A stretch of DNA of 64,000 nt, taken from contig JANVCC010000120.1 in the NCBI GenBank assembly GCA_025345505.1, forward strand, positions 927,814 to 991,813, in the 5' to 3' direction. Below are positions 24,399 through 37,581 of this stretch, in pieces. How positions within the stretch are numbered: the stretch's first letter is position 1; each line of letters opens with the position of its first letter. The position numbers and the translations under genes were made by a program. The DNA comes from Todiramphus chloris collaris (taxonomy: Eukaryota; Chordata; Aves; Coraciiformes; Alcedinidae). A model generated the notes under the pieces. The model saw only the letters and a program-made list of their open reading frames with translations, was not told where the DNA came from and did no database searches.

Positions 24399-24415
24399 AT
24401 GTGTGTGTGTGTGAG
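24399..24415. repeat. GT dinucleotide microsatellite
   Basis: A short perfect GT run of about eight units, followed directly by GAGAG. Confidence 0.8.
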
Positions 24416-24551
24416 AGCCAGCGAGATTTATAGAGAGCATGCAGGGAGCAGATGGGTGCATAAAACACTACAAATAATTCTGGTACAGATGCAGAAAAGG
24501 CAGGCGCTATGGTGGGGACTGGAGTCTTCCCCACATGCTCACATAAGTCAA

Positions 24552-24573
24552 ATCTCTCTCTCTCTCTCTCTCT
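24552..24573. repeat. CT dinucleotide microsatellite
   Basis: A perfect CT run of about eleven units ending in a TAGGT context. It could be polymorphic. Confidence 0.9.
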
Positions 24574-24579
24574 AGGTAT

Positions 24580-24780
24580 CACCACATTTCCCACAATAAA
24601 ATCAATAGTGCAGATCAGAGTAAATCATCTTTGACTGGGAAAGCAGGACTCGTTGATAGCAGCGATTCCCAGATGAGACTTAAGGAGATATCTCACACTG
24701 ATCTGTTTCTAACCATGTACTTAAGACCCAAGGTATATGCTGAGGTAATTATCAGAGGTAAGCTGCTGATGGTGAGAGCT
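24580..24780. promoter_or_regulatory. AT-leaning candidate regulatory segment
   Basis: Two hundred bp of complex sequence of lower GC than its flanks, with AGTAAATCATC, GAGATATC and GTAATTATCAG words (homeodomain/GATA-like). Support is compositional only. Confidence 0.2.
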
Positions 24781-26964
24781 TTGTGGTGTTTGATCAGGGA
24801 TGGAGAATGGCTCACGATGTGGGGCTGCAGCACTTGGCACAGCTTGGGAGCTGGCTGCCCCACGTACCTCCCCGACACAGTGCTGAGGGGAGAGAAAACT
24901 GCCCTACGGGGAAAAGAAAGCTTGGAAACGGGTGGGTTTGAGGCTAAGGAACGGAGATAAAAATACCCACCAGCTGGGGGGCTGGGAGTTGGCTCCCCAC
25001 GTGATGCCAGTGCTGGGGCTGCCTGCTTCCCGGGAGCCATGGACAGCCTGTCCTGCTCTGGGATGGGGCTGTGCTCAGGGGCAGGACTGGTCTTGGGATC
25101 CAAGATCCAAGGAGAGGAAAGATGAGGTCCAGATCCAGCTCCATCTCTGACCCTTTGGTTCTCCCTGCACCACTGAGGGAATCATTGGGTTTGGGGTGCG
25201 GACAGGGACCCAGCACCCACTGTGGGGCTCTGAGTCCCTCTTCCTGAAACTCCTGGGATTCTTGGGCAAGGAGGAGGGGTCTGTCCTCTGCCCCTTCCTC
25301 AGCCCCAGAGGGATTTTGTGCCTGCACTGCGCACTGGTCCTCTCACCTCAAGCAGCTTGGGAAACTATGTTGTGCAGGGTGGAAGCTGCCAGGGGTGCCT
25401 GAGATTCTTCTCTGGTGACTGAGTCTTCCAGGACCCTGACATGGCTCTTGGATGTGGTTTGTGCCTCATGGGCTGGGGTATGCAACTGTCAGATGTGCCT
25501 CTTGGGCTTGACTCACCCTTTTCAGCGTGACCTTCCTTCCTTTGCATCCTCATCCATTTCATCACTGCTAAGAGGTAGGACTGGCAGCTGATCATATCCC
25601 AGGGGAGTCCCACCACCTCATCTGCTTCCCAGAGACATTTGGGATTTCTCTAGTGCATCTGCCACTCACAGTGATTGACCCAGGGGCAGAAATGTGGCTT
25701 TATAGGCTGTGTCCAGTGCTGGGAGGAGAACCCAGCATGTTATACACCAGAGCACAGCTGCCCTGATGTGCTGTGCCTGGATGCGGGGTCACCTCTGCCC
25801 TTGGGGGCGGGAGGCAAAAATCCCCTCTGTGTGCTGTGCTGGGCAAACACTGGCCAGAAACACATGCCCTGAGTGTCTTCAAATGGGAAATAACGGGAGA
25901 GATTGGAAATGGGCGAGTACAAGGAGTCCGCATGTGGCAGTGGTGTCTGCACATCAGCAGTCTCACAGGGGTTGGACATGCTCCCATCTTTGCTTTGCCC
26001 AAGACATTTCTGGCAGGAGTCCCAGCCCTTGTGTAGGTACAGGAGGTTTATGGTGTGAGCATGTGGTGTTTCCCCGACCCCTAGCCCCTGCAATGTTCCC
26101 CTCTTCCTCCCTAGAGCATCCTGCACAGAAGGGTGGTGGAGAAATGAGCCGGTGTGAATGAGGGACAGAGCTGCTACACTATGGAAACAGGCTGTTTTCT
26201 CAGGTGGTCCGTGCCTGTCACTGGCAGGAGGCACTTTCAGGGCAGGGTCACCCAAGAGTTGCCCATGGGTCAGATGCCCAGCATTATGCTGTATGTATGT
26301 CCCACCTACCACTGGAGGTTTGGGCTGAGCCTGGCACTATGAATGTGACTCTTGTCAACTGTGCACAATAATGGCCTGAACTGCTGGGAACAATGGCAAC
26401 CTGGGTCTGGCAAGGAAACACACTCTTGGCAAGTTGTATTTCATGGGACAGCTCTGAGAGAGGAAGAAAGGGCTGCTGGCCATGGGACAGGGCCCATGAT
26501 TCATCAAGTTTAAAGACAGAAGAAACCATCTAGATCTGATGGTTTCAGCTTTTTCTGCTGTGAGCCATCACCGGACATGTTCATGGACAGGTAATTGCAG
26601 CCCTACTGTCAGGCTGTGGTTCTTTTTCATTTCCTTTGAGGACTTCCTGGCTGTTTACTAATATAGCCTGGAAATGGTGAGATCTGGCCCCCACCATCTG
26701 CCAGATCAGAGGTTTTCCTACACCGATTTGAAGTTCGAGCCCAAAGCTTGCAGCTGAAACATCTTTACAGAAGCACCAAGATGTGAAGCCTCACCATTCT
26801 GTAGTCACACTCCCTTGCATTGGAAACCTGTGCCTTGTTTCTAGAAAACATGGTTCTACCTGGGTGTATAACCTGGCATGGGCTCTGTCTCTGTAGCCCA
26901 AAGAGCTCTGCCACACCTGGGATTTAATCCCCTTCCAATTTACAACGCGTTTATCCTTCCTGTT
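24781..26964. other. Unique GC-rich intergenic DNA
   Basis: No gene, RNA or repeat recognised over more than 2 kb. Confidence 0.5.
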
Positions 26965-27115
26965 GAGTTGTGCTTCCTGAGTGTCCCCCGCGCAAGGTGT
27001 TTTTTCCAGACCTTCTATCATTTCTATGACTCTTTCCTCAACCTCTAGAAAATCCAGACACCAAAACCACATCCAGCGTTCCAGTATGTGCCTCAGCATC
27101 ACATTTTTGCGTGGT
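26965..27115 (-). mobile_element. Possible ancient CR1 fragment
   Basis: The plus strand has 'ttctatcatttctatgactc', 'ctcaacctctagaaaatcc', 'gacaccaaaaccacatccag' and 'gttccagtatgtgcc'. This resembles the reverse complement of the CR1 3' block in which the element describes pooled products ('attccagtatggcc' in CR1 consensus memory). The match is short and diverged. Confidence 0.4.
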
Positions 27116-29329
27116 ATATCATTAGACTGTGAAACTCATTGCTACATTACATCAGAAAGACCAAAAATGTAAATGTCTGGAAAGGCAGGTTATACAAATT
27201 CCTGGATGTCAGGGCCACTGATCACTGCCCCAGGACCTGCTGGACTGACCCAAATGCTATGTGCAGCTCTGGGACTCCCTGAATCATTGGCTGTCAGAAG
27301 ACAGGAAAAATATTGTGGGAAAGGATGGCTCAGTGCTGGCCTCCCATCTCTGAGCATCTGCTGCTGACCTGGTTGGAGGTGGCCCAGGCGTTAGATGGAG
27401 CTTGGGTCCAGCATGGTCCCACTCTAATGTTTTTTGGAAAGAGAACATGCCACACTCTAATGTGAGTGGTAAGAAAGTGACTTTGAATGGTCAAACACCA
27501 GCTCCTCTCCTGGAGGTGGGTCACCCTGGGCTCCTCTGCAGACATTAGAGACAAAAGGGCTTTTCCAGGACATGAATTAACTTCTCCGGAGCAACTCACG
27601 TGCAAAAGGGCAGACAACTCATCCCTTTGCCTCTGACCTGCAGGTGTGGGAGATGTGACCTCCAAGGAAACACCATTCTGAACCACCTTGGTGACCCACT
27701 GCCTCCCAGGAAGGAGGATGGTAACCTTGGCTACAACCCCACTGCAGAGACCACGGTCAACCCCACAAGCTCCTGTTGCAGATGGAAAGCACCAGGGTAG
27801 GCACAGCTCCCCAACACCTCCACCCCTCTTGGTTCCTCAATGTCATGATCATGCTTGAGATGAACTTGAGTTACCTTTCCTTGGGGAAAACCAGTCAGCA
27901 GCCAAGCTAGTACTGTGTCTACAGCCCTCCTCTGGACCCCCATGGTATGGACATTCTCCAGAGAGCTTTTCCAGTTGTCTCTAGGGCCTGGAGCCACCAA
28001 ATCCGGTATCAAGCCCATCTTTGGTACCAAATGGAGGAATAATGTCTAACTAGAGGAGACAGACATCCCCAAAGGCAGTGCAGCCTCTCAGACACCAGTT
28101 ACACTGAGTAACTCACTGCAGCTGCATCTCCCTCCAGCAACTGCTGAACCTTGTCTGGGCTCTTCTCATGCATATGGGGGACAGGCAGAATCTGAGCTCT
28201 GGACCTGCCCAATATACCCCATTGCTCTGGGCACAGAATCATTTAGCATCAACACTGGAGGGCTGCAGAAAGCCTCAACCAGCTCTTTTCAGACTCTTGA
28301 CATGTGAAATGAGACCGATTATTGAGATTACTATCATTTTTAGGGTGATGTGAAAATGGTTGTCCCATGTAGATGTTGTTTGATATTCTCCTTTGATAGA
28401 AAGAGGCTGAAGAGCACTTCACTGTCCTTGCATGTTGCAGGTGCTTCCTTCCAAATACACAGAACAAAAATACTCACTGATCATGCCTGCCTCTCCTCCC
28501 TTGTTAGGAGTGATTTTACCATCTCTATGTAGTAGCACCCTTTGTCATTACTGAGATCTATTTTATTCCTAATATACTTCTAAAACCTCTTCAGCTTGCC
28601 AGCACAGGAGTTTGTCCCTGTGCTTTTGCCACTTGTGACTTGAGGACTGTCACCCTCTGGCCAGGGTAGCAGAGGTGGAGAGGTGTGAGTGGCTGGAGAG
28701 CCTGGGGAGAGGGGTGGGAGGGTGGGGTGAGTGCCAGGAGGGTATGGGAAAGATCAGAGCTGTGACCACACTTCTGAGATCCTCCTGGAGGGCCCACTGG
28801 AGCCAGCTGTGGGGAGAGTGTTGTAAAACCTAAAGGTGGCTCTGGTGGCATTGGCTGACTGAATACAGAGAGACGGGGTGAGACTGGGGACTGGAGATCA
28901 GTGAGGGACTCGAGGCTGTGCTGGTGTGGTCTCCTACCCCGGTTCTACCGAGGATGTCTCAGAGCAGCAGGGTGCTGTAAGGCTGGGTTTCACCACTGCT
29001 GCTCAAGGGCACAGCTGAAGCATCCTGCATCTCAGCCCCTCTCCCCCTTCTCCTTCTCCCTTGGGGGCACCCACAGGCTGGGGGTTCCCAATTGCTCTCC
29101 TCAGGGAAGGTTTGACTACCAGGTTGGAGGGCAGGGAAGCACCATCCTTCTCCAGCATATACTCTGTCCCCAGTCTGGAATAAACTCCACCTCTCTCTAC
29201 AAACCACCTCTGCTTTGGAGGTATCTGCTGCAGGGACCTTTTCCATCGATAATAAATTCTCAGTGTCATCAAGGGGCAAAAAAATCTGGAATTTGGCTGC
29301 ACTTCTACAAATCCGTTTGACTGAAAGAA
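27116..29329. other. Unique intergenic DNA
   Basis: No gene or confident repeat. The segment 27840-28030 has a faint repeat-like feel but no block I can assign. Confidence 0.5.
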
Positions 29330-29590
29330 AAATGGGGCATGGGGAAAAAATGTAAATTTCCATTTTACACCTGCAGAAGACTTTTCATTTTAAATCTGAC
29401 CAAGTTGAGAGAGTGAAAGGAAAACCAAGAGGAGGAATGATATAAAACCAAAATCTACTTTATGTGGCATGGAGCAATTTATTTCAGGTTAACTCAGAAT
29501 GTTTCATTGCGTGATTGCCATGGAAAAAACAGGAAGTGTCTCATTTGATTTAGGACTAAAATTTATCTTTAGTTTTGCCTTTAAGTTGAC
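29330..29590. other. AT-rich unique segment
   Basis: AT-rich and complex, with words such as TTTAAATC, GATATAAAACC and CATGGAGCAATTTATTT. It may be an old repeat or regulatory DNA; the sequence alone does not decide. Confidence 0.25.
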
Positions 29591-29919
29591 AAACGAAAAG
29601 TCATGAGGCTCTGCCTGACCCTGTGATGAGTGCCAGCAGGAGCCTGAGATATCCCACATTGCTGATGTTGCCCCAAGACACCTCTGCAAGGAGGGACATT
29701 TCCACCTGCAGCATCTCCTGGCTCTCAGACCTTGCCACCTTCCTCCCCTGGTGCAGGAGAGCCCCTGCCTGGTCCACAGCCAGATGGGGAAGGGCACAGG
29801 GTGGAGGACACAACTCCAAAGTCCCCTGTGTTTTCCATACCCATGTCCAGCTGCAGTGTCCATCCAACTCAACTGTGCCAGCCTCCGCTGCATTGGTCTC
29901 ACAAACCACACACTGAGTA
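29591..29919. other. Unique GC-rich DNA
   Basis: No gene recognised. Several overlapping open frames on both strands here share no domain and are composition artefacts. Confidence 0.5.
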
Positions 29920-30255
29920 TTTGTTTCAGATATTTAAATACATCTCAGGGTTCAGATCACAGCTTCTCAACAGCAGTTAAATAAGTAACACATTCATATT
30001 TTGTAAACTGTTTCTCACAGCTTGTTTATTTGGGGTTATAACTCGATTTGGGCTCCTTATGGAAGTGTGACTCATTGTTTAATGTGTCAGCTCATTAGCA
30101 ATACTTGTTTTTGCCTTATATTTCTGTGCTACCACTAATTGCTGAGCCCACTGTGAGCTTCAGCTTCCAATGACACTGTGGAAAATGCAAGAAAATAGAT
30201 CAGTTACTAGATAAAAGGCAACAGAAATAAACAAACTCATGAACCTGCAGAGGAA
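29920..30255. promoter_or_regulatory. AT-rich candidate conserved element
   Basis: An AT-rich, complex, repeat-free island with GC-rich sequence on both sides. It contains a strong forkhead-type word (TGTTTATTT, 30023-30031), ATTTAAAT near 29932, ACTAATTGC near 30135 and a CTAGATAAAAG GATA-like word. The pattern fits a distal enhancer. No coding frame or repeat explains it. Confidence 0.4.
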
Positions 30256-32190
30256 GCGTTTTAGCTGCTGTGATTTTACTCCAAGGAGAGACTTCCCTTG
30301 CTTGGGAAATTGATGCCACCGGTTCCTGGGCTCTTCTGTCAGGAGGATTTGAGGAACACCAAGGTAAGGAAAACCACACATAAAGGAAATGCATCAAGGC
30401 CGCGTCTTCACACCAACATAAGTGGTCTGAACACCTGCAGCTCAAAAACCATCAGCCCTCCCTCTCCGAGGAGGTGGTTGGGCTCAGTGCCTCAGTGCCC
30501 TGGGCAAGGAGAAATCCATGTGCAGGATTTTCAGCATTTTCTTAGTGCAATTTATTTCTTTCATTCACAGTCCCCAAGGGCTGTGACAGACACGGTCAAA
30601 CCCCCTCTTTGGCAGGAAGACAGAGTGTCCCAAGAAATGCCCATGAAGGGCTCGTGCTGATAACAAACTATCCTGACCAAAGCATCCTCTCCAGAGAGTC
30701 TGGGAGCAGCTTCAGCCCCCCAGCTGCTGGAAAAAGCATCACAGCAAGAGGGTGACTCCTCCATCCTACATGTGAGGAGGCTCAGCACCCCCTCCTCTTC
30801 CTCTTCCTCCTCTGTCTCGATCTTTCTGCAGTGAAGCAGTCTGTAGGGAAAGTGTCCGGGCTACAGGAGGGGTGGTCTCCACATTGCACTCTTCTGCTCG
30901 GAGCACACCTCTCCTGTAGGAGCTGAAAGCTGAGATGGAAGGGCCCATTTTTGTCATTTAGATTTCACGCGATCTCTGGAACAAGCCTTGAAAATGCTGA
31001 TGTTCATGGTCACACTGTCTCTGGTAAAGCAAATGTTCTGGACGCGTGAAAAATCAGCCTTCCTTGCCTGTTTCCCTGCTCGCTCACTTGCTTCCTTTAT
31101 TCCTTCTTTTTCTCTGCATCACTCGAGCAAGATTTTTTTTTTCTGCTTTGCTGGCACAAGCTGCTTTCTAAGAAGAAAACTGCTGCTAGTTTCCTACATA
31201 GTTTTATGACTTTTCATGAAGTATTTAAAGGAACAACAGACACTGAATGAAAAACATTTTATGGGAGAGGAGGGGAAAAAACTCCACAGAACTGGAGGGG
31301 TCAGTGCTGATGACAAAGAAAGGGGAAAAGAGCCAGACTTGCCTGATTAATATGTTTAACTTTTTCCTCTTTACAAAGCCTCCAGGGAGTGTTTCTAGCA
31401 AGGGGTTGCTGGAAGAGGCTGTGCAGGTCCATGAAGGAGTCAAGTTGGAAGTGATGCTTTCTGGTCCACCCTCCCACTCCATCCTCTGGCCCCAGAATCT
31501 CTCCTTCCTGCCAGGAGGATGGAGCCCTTGCAAGCAGCTCCTTCCCCGCTGCCTGCAGCAGAGCACAGGGGTTCACACTGCTGGGCTCTTCCCTGCCAGG
31601 CACTGCTGGCCCTCACTGTGTGGCACTGGAGAGCATCGGGTCCAGGCTTGCCCTGCTTTGCTGTAACGTGGTAGCAGGCAGAGGAGAGACCAGCACAACG
31701 TGACTGGCCTCAGGAGTAGCATTTCAATTAGTAACAGGAAGGCCAGGGAAGGCTAAATAAACTCAGGCTTTCCAAAGAAGGCTGCAGAAGCCAAAGCTCC
31801 AGGGTTGTATTTCTGGCCAGAAGTGCTGCAGGTTGGGAAAACATCTCCATCGGAGCTGGGGAACATTTAGCTTGGGTATGGATCTGGTTTCAGCATTGGT
31901 ATGGGGTGGTCCTGGTGGAATCAGTTAAAAATCAGACCCTCTCCTCCCAGAATGCTGTGCCCAAATCTGATGAACAGCCCCGAGCAGCATCAGCCATTAT
32001 CTGCTCTATTTTCCAAGGCAGACTTTGGGCTATGCCAGGGCTGCACGGCATCTTTCAACAGCACTGAGAAAATGGGCTTTTAAACCTGATGGAGCAGCTC
32101 TCTGCTCCCCTCCCTCAGTGAAACTCAGCACGCCAGTGGCCTGGGCTCAAATCTGCCTGCCCGGCTGCGGGGAGCATGGCCAGTGCTCCT
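30256..32190. other. Unique intergenic DNA
   Basis: No gene, RNA or repeat recognised. A short T run lies at 31131-31141. Confidence 0.5.
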
Positions 32191-32562
32191 CTAGCTCTGC
32201 AGGAAGGACACCCAAGCCACCACCCCCGGGCCAGCTGGAGCCCAAGACACACCTCTGTGTCTGCTCAGCACACCAGAGAGAAAGGAAAATTCATTGTCTG
32301 CTAGATGCAACAGGGCAGAATTGCATTTTCCAGCTCTGAGGATGGCTTTGCAAACAATGGAGATTAAAAAATAAATAAAAGCTATAAAAAGTGCTTGACA
32401 ATGTCCTTTTAAATTACTTTTTTTTTTTAAGAAAATACACAATAAATCCCATGCAAGAGTCATAAAAGTACCTGAAATGCTCTTAGAAAGATTTATGGGC
32501 ATCTTACCACTATTCTCAATAAAGTGAATATGCTGGTTCCAAGATAATTTCTCATCACCCAT
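32191..32562 (-). other. Possible old LINE reverse-transcriptase scrap
   Basis: The minus-strand frame begins MGDEKLSWNQHIHFIENSGK. This resembles the start of the thumb region of jockey/CR1/L2-type reverse transcriptases, which often reads LGV..DEKLSWNQHI. The residues GI occur just upstream in the same frame at about the expected spacing, separated by a stop. Downstream residues (SKSISGTF...ALFIAFIYF) are only loosely compatible. The match is about a dozen residues and may be chance. Confidence 0.25.
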
Positions 32563-32830
32563 ACTTCAGATTCCTGAACTCCTTTCAGTCAGCCTATCCC
32601 AAGAAATACTGTAATGTCAGGCTGTCTGAATTACATCTTCTTAGAAAAAACCGTTGTGTCTGATTTATATGTGCTAGCTGGGATCTTTCTCCTTCATCCA
32701 CGTTGCTGAAAACAGTGTTTTTTATCTTTGACCAAGTGCCAATGATCTGTCCCTGTAACTTTTCCAGGGGAGTTTGTCATCCCGAAATAATCTAATTATT
32801 ACCTCAACGTAACTTGGAAATTCTGCTTTT
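32330..32830. promoter_or_regulatory. AT-rich island, candidate regulatory or old repeat DNA
   Basis: About 500 bp of AT-rich complex sequence with a T run at 32418-32428 and homeodomain words (AAATAATCTAATTATTAC near 32785). It overlaps the doubtful reverse-transcriptase scrap on its left. Either explanation would account for the composition. Confidence 0.3.
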
Positions 32831-33358
32831 GAGACGATCACTCCTGATATGGAGAAGTAACAGGTTTCTGATACCTGCACACGAGGTGTTGTTTGCCAAG
32901 GGAGGTGTGCAGCAGAAGGTGGAGCACAACCTCTCTCTCATTGTGAAAATGAAAACAAGCTTCTTTAGTAGATGGGTCCAGCCAAAAAAGGGTTCCTGTT
33001 CCCAGGACCAAGTGCCATCTAGATGAGGGACACCCCACGAGGTCCCTCTGAGCTGAGTGGCTTCTACGGAGGACAGGGAAGAGACTGCTTGGCTTGACTT
33101 CACATTGTCCATGGTCATCCCTGGTCTTAATTCTGCATGTGAGCGTGTGCTCAGCTTGGCTGGTGGGCCTGGACTCACACTAGCCAGGACCCTCCTGCCT
33201 TTGCATTGATCTCTGGGACTGTTTCTAACTGGTGTTGCATGGCTAATGGCTGGAGGCTGTGGGTTTGCTCCATGAGCCCTCTCCACACTGCTGAAGTCTA
33301 CAGCCTTTGTGGGCTGCCCACTGGGACCGGCTCATGCCCTCCTTACCCCGCTGTGTCT
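32831..33358. other. Unique intergenic DNA
   Basis: No gene or repeat recognised. Confidence 0.5.
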
Positions 33359-33360
33359 TC

Positions 33361-33425
33361 ATAGAATCATTGGAAAGTTTGTGTTGGAAGGTGATCTAGT
33401 CCAGCCCCCAGTCTTCTCCATCACT
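33361..33425 (-). mobile_element. CR1 LINE 3'-end scrap, minus strand
   Basis: One terminal octamer (atagaatcat), then 'ggaaagtttgtgttggaagg', then 'tgatctagtccagccccc'. This is the reverse complement of the last 60 bp or so of a CR1. Everything further into the element is gone or too diverged to recognise. Confidence 0.7.
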
Positions 33426-34150
33426 CCTAAAATCTCCACCCTGGGCAAATCAGTGCAGCCTCTGAGACATTCAGAGACATTTGCCAGAACCTTGTAGCAC
33501 CAAGCTCGCTCCAGGGTGAAATTTATTGAGGGGAGAGCAACAGCACTGGAGAAAAAATGCCCCAAATGCCTGTGTTTTATGTTCTTTCCCCAGCAGGAAG
33601 AAAGTCTTTTAATTATTTGGTTAAAACAGCCATGTCTTGGAAGAGATTTTGGCTATTCATTTTCCTTCCCACCTTCTCTGTGTCTTTCATTTTACCACTA
33701 GTAATCCCAAGGGTGTGACATTCAGATTTACTTGAGCCTCTGTGTTTATTTTAGTTTTCACCTCCATTCTTTACCCACGGTCCTTCTTGCTGCTTTTCTA
33801 ATGTGAAGACGTTTAGAAAATTAGGCATTAACAATTGGAAAACTACAGAAAAAACCCCACCAAAACCCAAGGAACAGGGCTGATGCTCTTCATTCTGTGG
33901 TAACCGGGGCCTGACAAAAGGATGTGGAAAATAGCAGTCTGCTAAAACCCCCTGAAAAGGGGAAAAAAAAGGAAAATTATCATTTCAACAACAACAAATG
34001 GAAAATTAAAGAAGATCACATCCATGGGGGTTTTGGTGCAATGATGGCTTTTTCTGATAAGAGGTAATTGTTTTCAATTTCCTTGGGCAAAAGTGTTGTT
34101 CTCAAAGGCACACAGAGAACACAGTACCACGGTCTCCTAGGTCAGCTGTG
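33426..34150. other. Unique, partly AT-rich DNA
   Basis: No gene recognised. From 33700 to 34090 it is AT-rich with A-rich runs (33961-33968) and words such as GGCATTAACAATTGG. No clear repeat family. Confidence 0.45.
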
Positions 34151-37100
34151 CTGGGAAGGCAGTGAGGCCTTTTTGGGCAGCTCTTGCCTTCCAGTCAGGG
34201 GGGTCCATGCCCCCAGGACTGCATGAATCTCAGCACTGTCTTTGTTGTGCCATTTTCTAGTGACACGCAGCCGTGGCACAAGACAAGCCTGAGAACACAA
34301 ACCGGGGAGGCAACCTCACACCGAGACAGCCACGGGCAACAAGCCCATCGTTTATCATTCAACAGGTTCATCGTTTGATAGTGAATTAGCTCCTTGCTTT
34401 GTAAGAGACCATTCTCTCGAACCCCTGCTGACGCAAACATGCACAGGCACACGTGTGCACACACGTATGCTGCAAATTTATCTCTTGAGGTCTCACCTCC
34501 CATTAATTTCCATTAGAGCAGCCCCTGGAGTGAAGCACATGGGTGTGAATTTCCTTGCAGATGCCTTTGACCTGCCCAGACAGGAGCTGGGAAGGCAGAG
34601 GGCTGTGAAGAGCACAGTGGAGTGTTGTCACTGCTGGGAGCACCACGGGCTGAGAGTGTCTGTCCCAGTTAGATCAAGGCCAGAGCTTCTCATCCTCGGA
34701 GCAGTTCCTGCCCACTCCCACCATCCATCACGGAGCCTGGCACGAGCCTGGCCAAGGTCTGTGCTGAGGGCTGGCAGAGCTGGGTGCAGGCAGCTGGGTA
34801 CACCTCACCTGCCCTCTCCCTGTGACTCAACTTGATGCAGCTCTAGGGAGCCTTGAGATTTCGCTGCTTTCGGTTGGTGCACCTGGCAAATCAGCACCCA
34901 CTCAGAATAGGAATTTCCAGGAAATTAAAAAAAAAACATCCCTGCCAAACTTATCGGACTTTCACACGTTTCAGGCTGCTGCTTTTTAATGGCAACTGCA
35001 AAGCTGGAAAGACCGAGCCAGAACCAGGCAGGGATGTCAGCACCATGCAGAGCTGGGGAGGGAGAAGGTCCCTGCTGCATATCCAGCTGGGACGGGATCT
35101 GAGCCCACAGCACCTGAGCAGGGGTGAGATTCACCTCCTGGCTGGGGAGCCTGACAAAGGCACAAACATCCTCTTTGCCCCAAAAGTTAAGGATGGTCTT
35201 AGAAATCAGCCTTTTCAGCACTAAACAAATATTTCTGTGTTGTCAGCATTAAGAAACGCAGCATCCAATTTGGGGATGTGCTTAGATGTCCAGCCATGCA
35301 CCTCAGTAGTGGGATTTGGGCATTTGCTTTTCACACTGGCAAATCAATCCTTCCCTACGAACACGCTTATTCATCTCTAGTGATGCCTTTGTGAGAGACC
35401 CAGATCTGTCTCTCAACCACTGCAGGAGCCCACACGAGTGTCCTGGGCAGGCCAGTTCTGCCCCAGGGGGCTCTGCTCTGGTCCAGTGTTTGAACCAGTT
35501 CATCCTGTGTGCACCAGACAGGTTCCCCAAGGTGATGCAGTCACCCCAGAGCCAGGGAGCTGACCTGGGCAGGGCTGCCTTGACCTTGAAACAGTGGTGC
35601 TGGGTCTGGGGAGTGATTTTCCAGCTGGTTGCCCTTGGCTGCTCCAGTCGGTGCTGGAGCTGACCTGCAGTGGGAGGAGCCAGGCTCATGCCTGGCTGGT
35701 GCTTGGAGAGCAGAAACACAGAAATAATCAGGGAGGAAAAATCCAGCACGGGGATGAGAGGAAGGACAGTAGCACATGGCCTCTGGTTTGGCGAGACAGA
35801 GAGAAAACCAAGGATTCAAATACTTGCAGCAATTAATTGGTAGTGTGAGGGGAAGCATGCACTGACTGTAAAAAGCTTCCTGCGCTGGATCATGTGTCTG
35901 GGAGCAGAGGCACGTGTGAGTGTTTGCACAGCGGTCGTGATGCGATGCTTTCATACGATTTCTCGATGCTGTGGTTATTTTTCTGCAGCATTGATCTGCC
36001 TTAAGGAAACCCAGCTGTCCCACCTCCCCTGCCCTACCTGCACTTGCAGAGCCACTGCTACGGGATCATCCCTGGAGCTCTGCCCAGCTGCCAGGGGACT
36101 GGCACCTGCTGGCCTCGCACCCATCCCTCTTTTTAGGGCATTTAGGGTGAAGGGATATGGCATGAAAGGAGGAGATAAAGTTAGCTGGGATGTTTGAGAG
36201 TGAACAGACTGGTGGGGATGAGGGCTGATTGCCACCTTTACCCTGCAACCTTGCCTCGCTCCCCATCCAATGGAGGGGAAATGTCTGCCAGTGCCAGGAC
36301 AGAGAGGCTGTGAGTGCTGTGGAGAGAGACTCTTGTGTCCGCTGCGGTCCCTCTGGGACCCGTGTCTCTAAGAATAAGTGTCTGTGTCTCCATGGCCTCC
36401 GGAAAGCCAATCAACAACACTCGTTAGCTGCCATTTGGGCTCCCTGTGTCTCCAGCCTATAATTCAGTGGCTTGCCTGCATTAATTGTCAAGCTTGGAGT
36501 GCTACAAAGATGCCCAGCCTGGCTTTCTTGTGGTTTGCACTGGCGCCTCTCAGCACAGGCTCGCTGTCCTCCAGCTGAGCTGCTTGGCAAAGCAGCCTGG
36601 GGCCGGGGCTTTGCTCTCTGAGTTACATCCATGATCCTGGCCTCTCTTCTTTGGTCCCAGACAGCTGGGATGTCCCTGGTCTACCCGGACCAACATCGCC
36701 AGTGCTGTTCTCACCCTTGTCACCTCCTTCTCACTGTTCCACGCAGATCTGCAGAGACTTGTCCATGACCAGGGACCTATCCAGGCCCCTCGGAGAGCCA
36801 GTAACAGCCTTTATCTTTCCAGTGTCCCACAGGGCTAAGTGCTCTGGGCTGGAGCCTCTGCCCTGGGCAGCAGGAAGCCATCCTCAGCAACGTGCCCCAT
36901 CCCTGGGTGTTTTATTGCAAGCTGCACCATTTTCTTATGGCTGTAGGTACTTGGAGTCAGATGATGATGATGAGAAGGGGAGGGATTGGACTCCCAGACT
37001 TACAGGAGTAAGTATAAACACAGAACTCCCGGGCTGGCTGCAAACCCATCGCTGTATTCCAGAGATCAGTGCATGCCTGCCAGGCTGGACCCCACCTAAG

Positions 37101-37581
37101 AAACTGTACTGCTGCTACCTGGACAAGGTGAGCATGCCACAAACCCCCGCCCCTGTGCTCACAGAGCCCATACGGGCCCTTCTGCATGGTGCATTCATCG
37201 TCACGGAGCCGGGCTTGAATGTCTCAATGTCCTCTGAAACACTCAAGAGAACGAGACTAAAGAACGAAGAACTTAAGTAGCTCGATCATTTGCTCGACAG
37301 CCTCTGTGACTCCTGAGTGAATAACATGACCGAGATCCTGGATGTCTCCCCCTGCACCTGCAGACCCCTGCTCTGTGGGCAGATGTTTGGTCTCTCTCTA
37401 CCTGCCATGAGCTGTGACTTGCAAAATTACAGCCGTGCATGGATGCCTGAGGAAGGAATTGGGGTATGCAGGCAGGAATCTCGTTGTGCTCTTACAGACT
37501 TTCTGAGACTGGCTGCATCAGGGCCAGCCTGTGGCATGGACTTGTCCTTCTCATTGTGCCCCTACAGTGATGACAGTTGAG
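34151..37581. other. Unique intergenic DNA
   Basis: Over 3.4 kb with no recognised gene, RNA or repeat. A short ATG/GAT trinucleotide run lies at 36960-36972. An AT-richer stretch at 36400-36500 (CAATCAACAACACTCGTTAG, TATAATTCAGTGG, GCATTAATTGTC) could be regulatory. Confidence 0.5.

Noticed and set aside
26690-26745. tRNA or tRNA-derived SINE
   Set aside because: GTTCGAGCC at 26733-26741 fits a B box, but no good A box or cloverleaf can be drawn upstream.
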